Assembly (NCBI GenBank): GCA_030636745.1
Contig: DAOVWH010000095.1
Coordinates: forward strand, 1 to 6,279
Direction of reading: 5' to 3'
DNA from: UBA1672 sp023140905
Lineage (GTDB): Bacteria; Pseudomonadota; Alphaproteobacteria; Micavibrionales; Micavibrionaceae
DNA length: 6,279 bases
Below, piece by piece: positions 6,178 to 6,279 of the stretch. Below the pieces are notes generated by a model that worked only from the letters and a program-made list of their open reading frames with translations, did no database searches and had not been told where the DNA came from. Each line of letters opens with the position of its first letter. Position 1 is the stretch's first letter. Made by a program: the position numbers and the translations under genes.

Positions 6178-6279
6178 TTGGCAAGAAGCTTCACAGTTTC
6201 CCTGAAGTTCAGAAATTAAAACAAAAACATCAGGATATTATCCTGAACCGTATAGACGAACCGTCTATTGTTACGTATC
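6174..6279 (+). CDS. Unidentified ORF, 5' part only, at the position where holA is expected
   Basis: The frame is open from 6096 to the window end and its only ordinary start is the ATG at 6174; the peptide starts MIGKKLHSFPEVQKLKQKHQ and ends with NRIDEPSIVTY at the edge (35 codons visible). Upstream in this frame there is no ATG, GTG or TTG back to the stop at 6093. The Shine-Dalgarno-like AAAGG is only 1 nt from the ATG, too close, so initiation may depend on termination of the overlapping 14-codon ORF (ATGA overlap). In Alphaproteobacteria lptE is commonly followed by holA (DNA polymerase III delta subunit). The hydrophobic turn at the edge would be compatible with the beginning of a HolA YGP-type nucleotide-binding strand, but none of the diagnostic residues are inside the window. 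I therefore give no gene name. Confidence 0.5.
   Translation, partial: MIGKKLHSFPEVQKLKQKHQDIILNRIDEPSIVTY

Overview
The window looks like a chromosomal core region of an AT-leaning alphaproteobacterium. Three things point there: a porin of the Gram-negative porin family with a Phe C-terminus, a lipoprotein of the DUF3576 family (known to me mainly from Alphaproteobacteria), and the order DUF3576 - leuS - lptE, which in that class is often followed by holA and flanked by yggS. I cannot name a genus. I see no mobile element, CRISPR array, tRNA or rRNA.

Minus strand, read right to left: an outer-membrane porin gene (2086-992) with a good Shine-Dalgarno and its own hairpin-plus-U-run terminator (954-911); then yggS/PLPBP (873-205), a PLP-homeostasis protein; then the possible 5' end of an unidentified ORF running off the left edge (125-1).

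Plus strand, read left to right: a DUF3576 lipoprotein (2380-2928), leucyl-tRNA synthetase (2989-5592), the LPS-assembly lipoprotein LptE (5600-6133, 7 nt after leuS), and an unidentified ORF entering from 6174 and cut by the right edge. The spacing suggests one operon joining a translation enzyme with cell-envelope functions. The junction after lptE is unusual: a 14-codon ORF overlaps the lptE stop and the next ATG, and it carries a heptamer that could allow a -1 frameshift.

The divergent gap between the two transcription units (2087-2379, 293 nt) has no gene. It holds a TTGCAA-type inverted repeat with an extra half-site near the lipoprotein operon, and a 7-bp hairpin enclosing a tandem 7-mer on the porin side. 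I found no clearly novel multi-gene system. The most interesting points are the lptE downstream junction and the control elements in the divergent gap.
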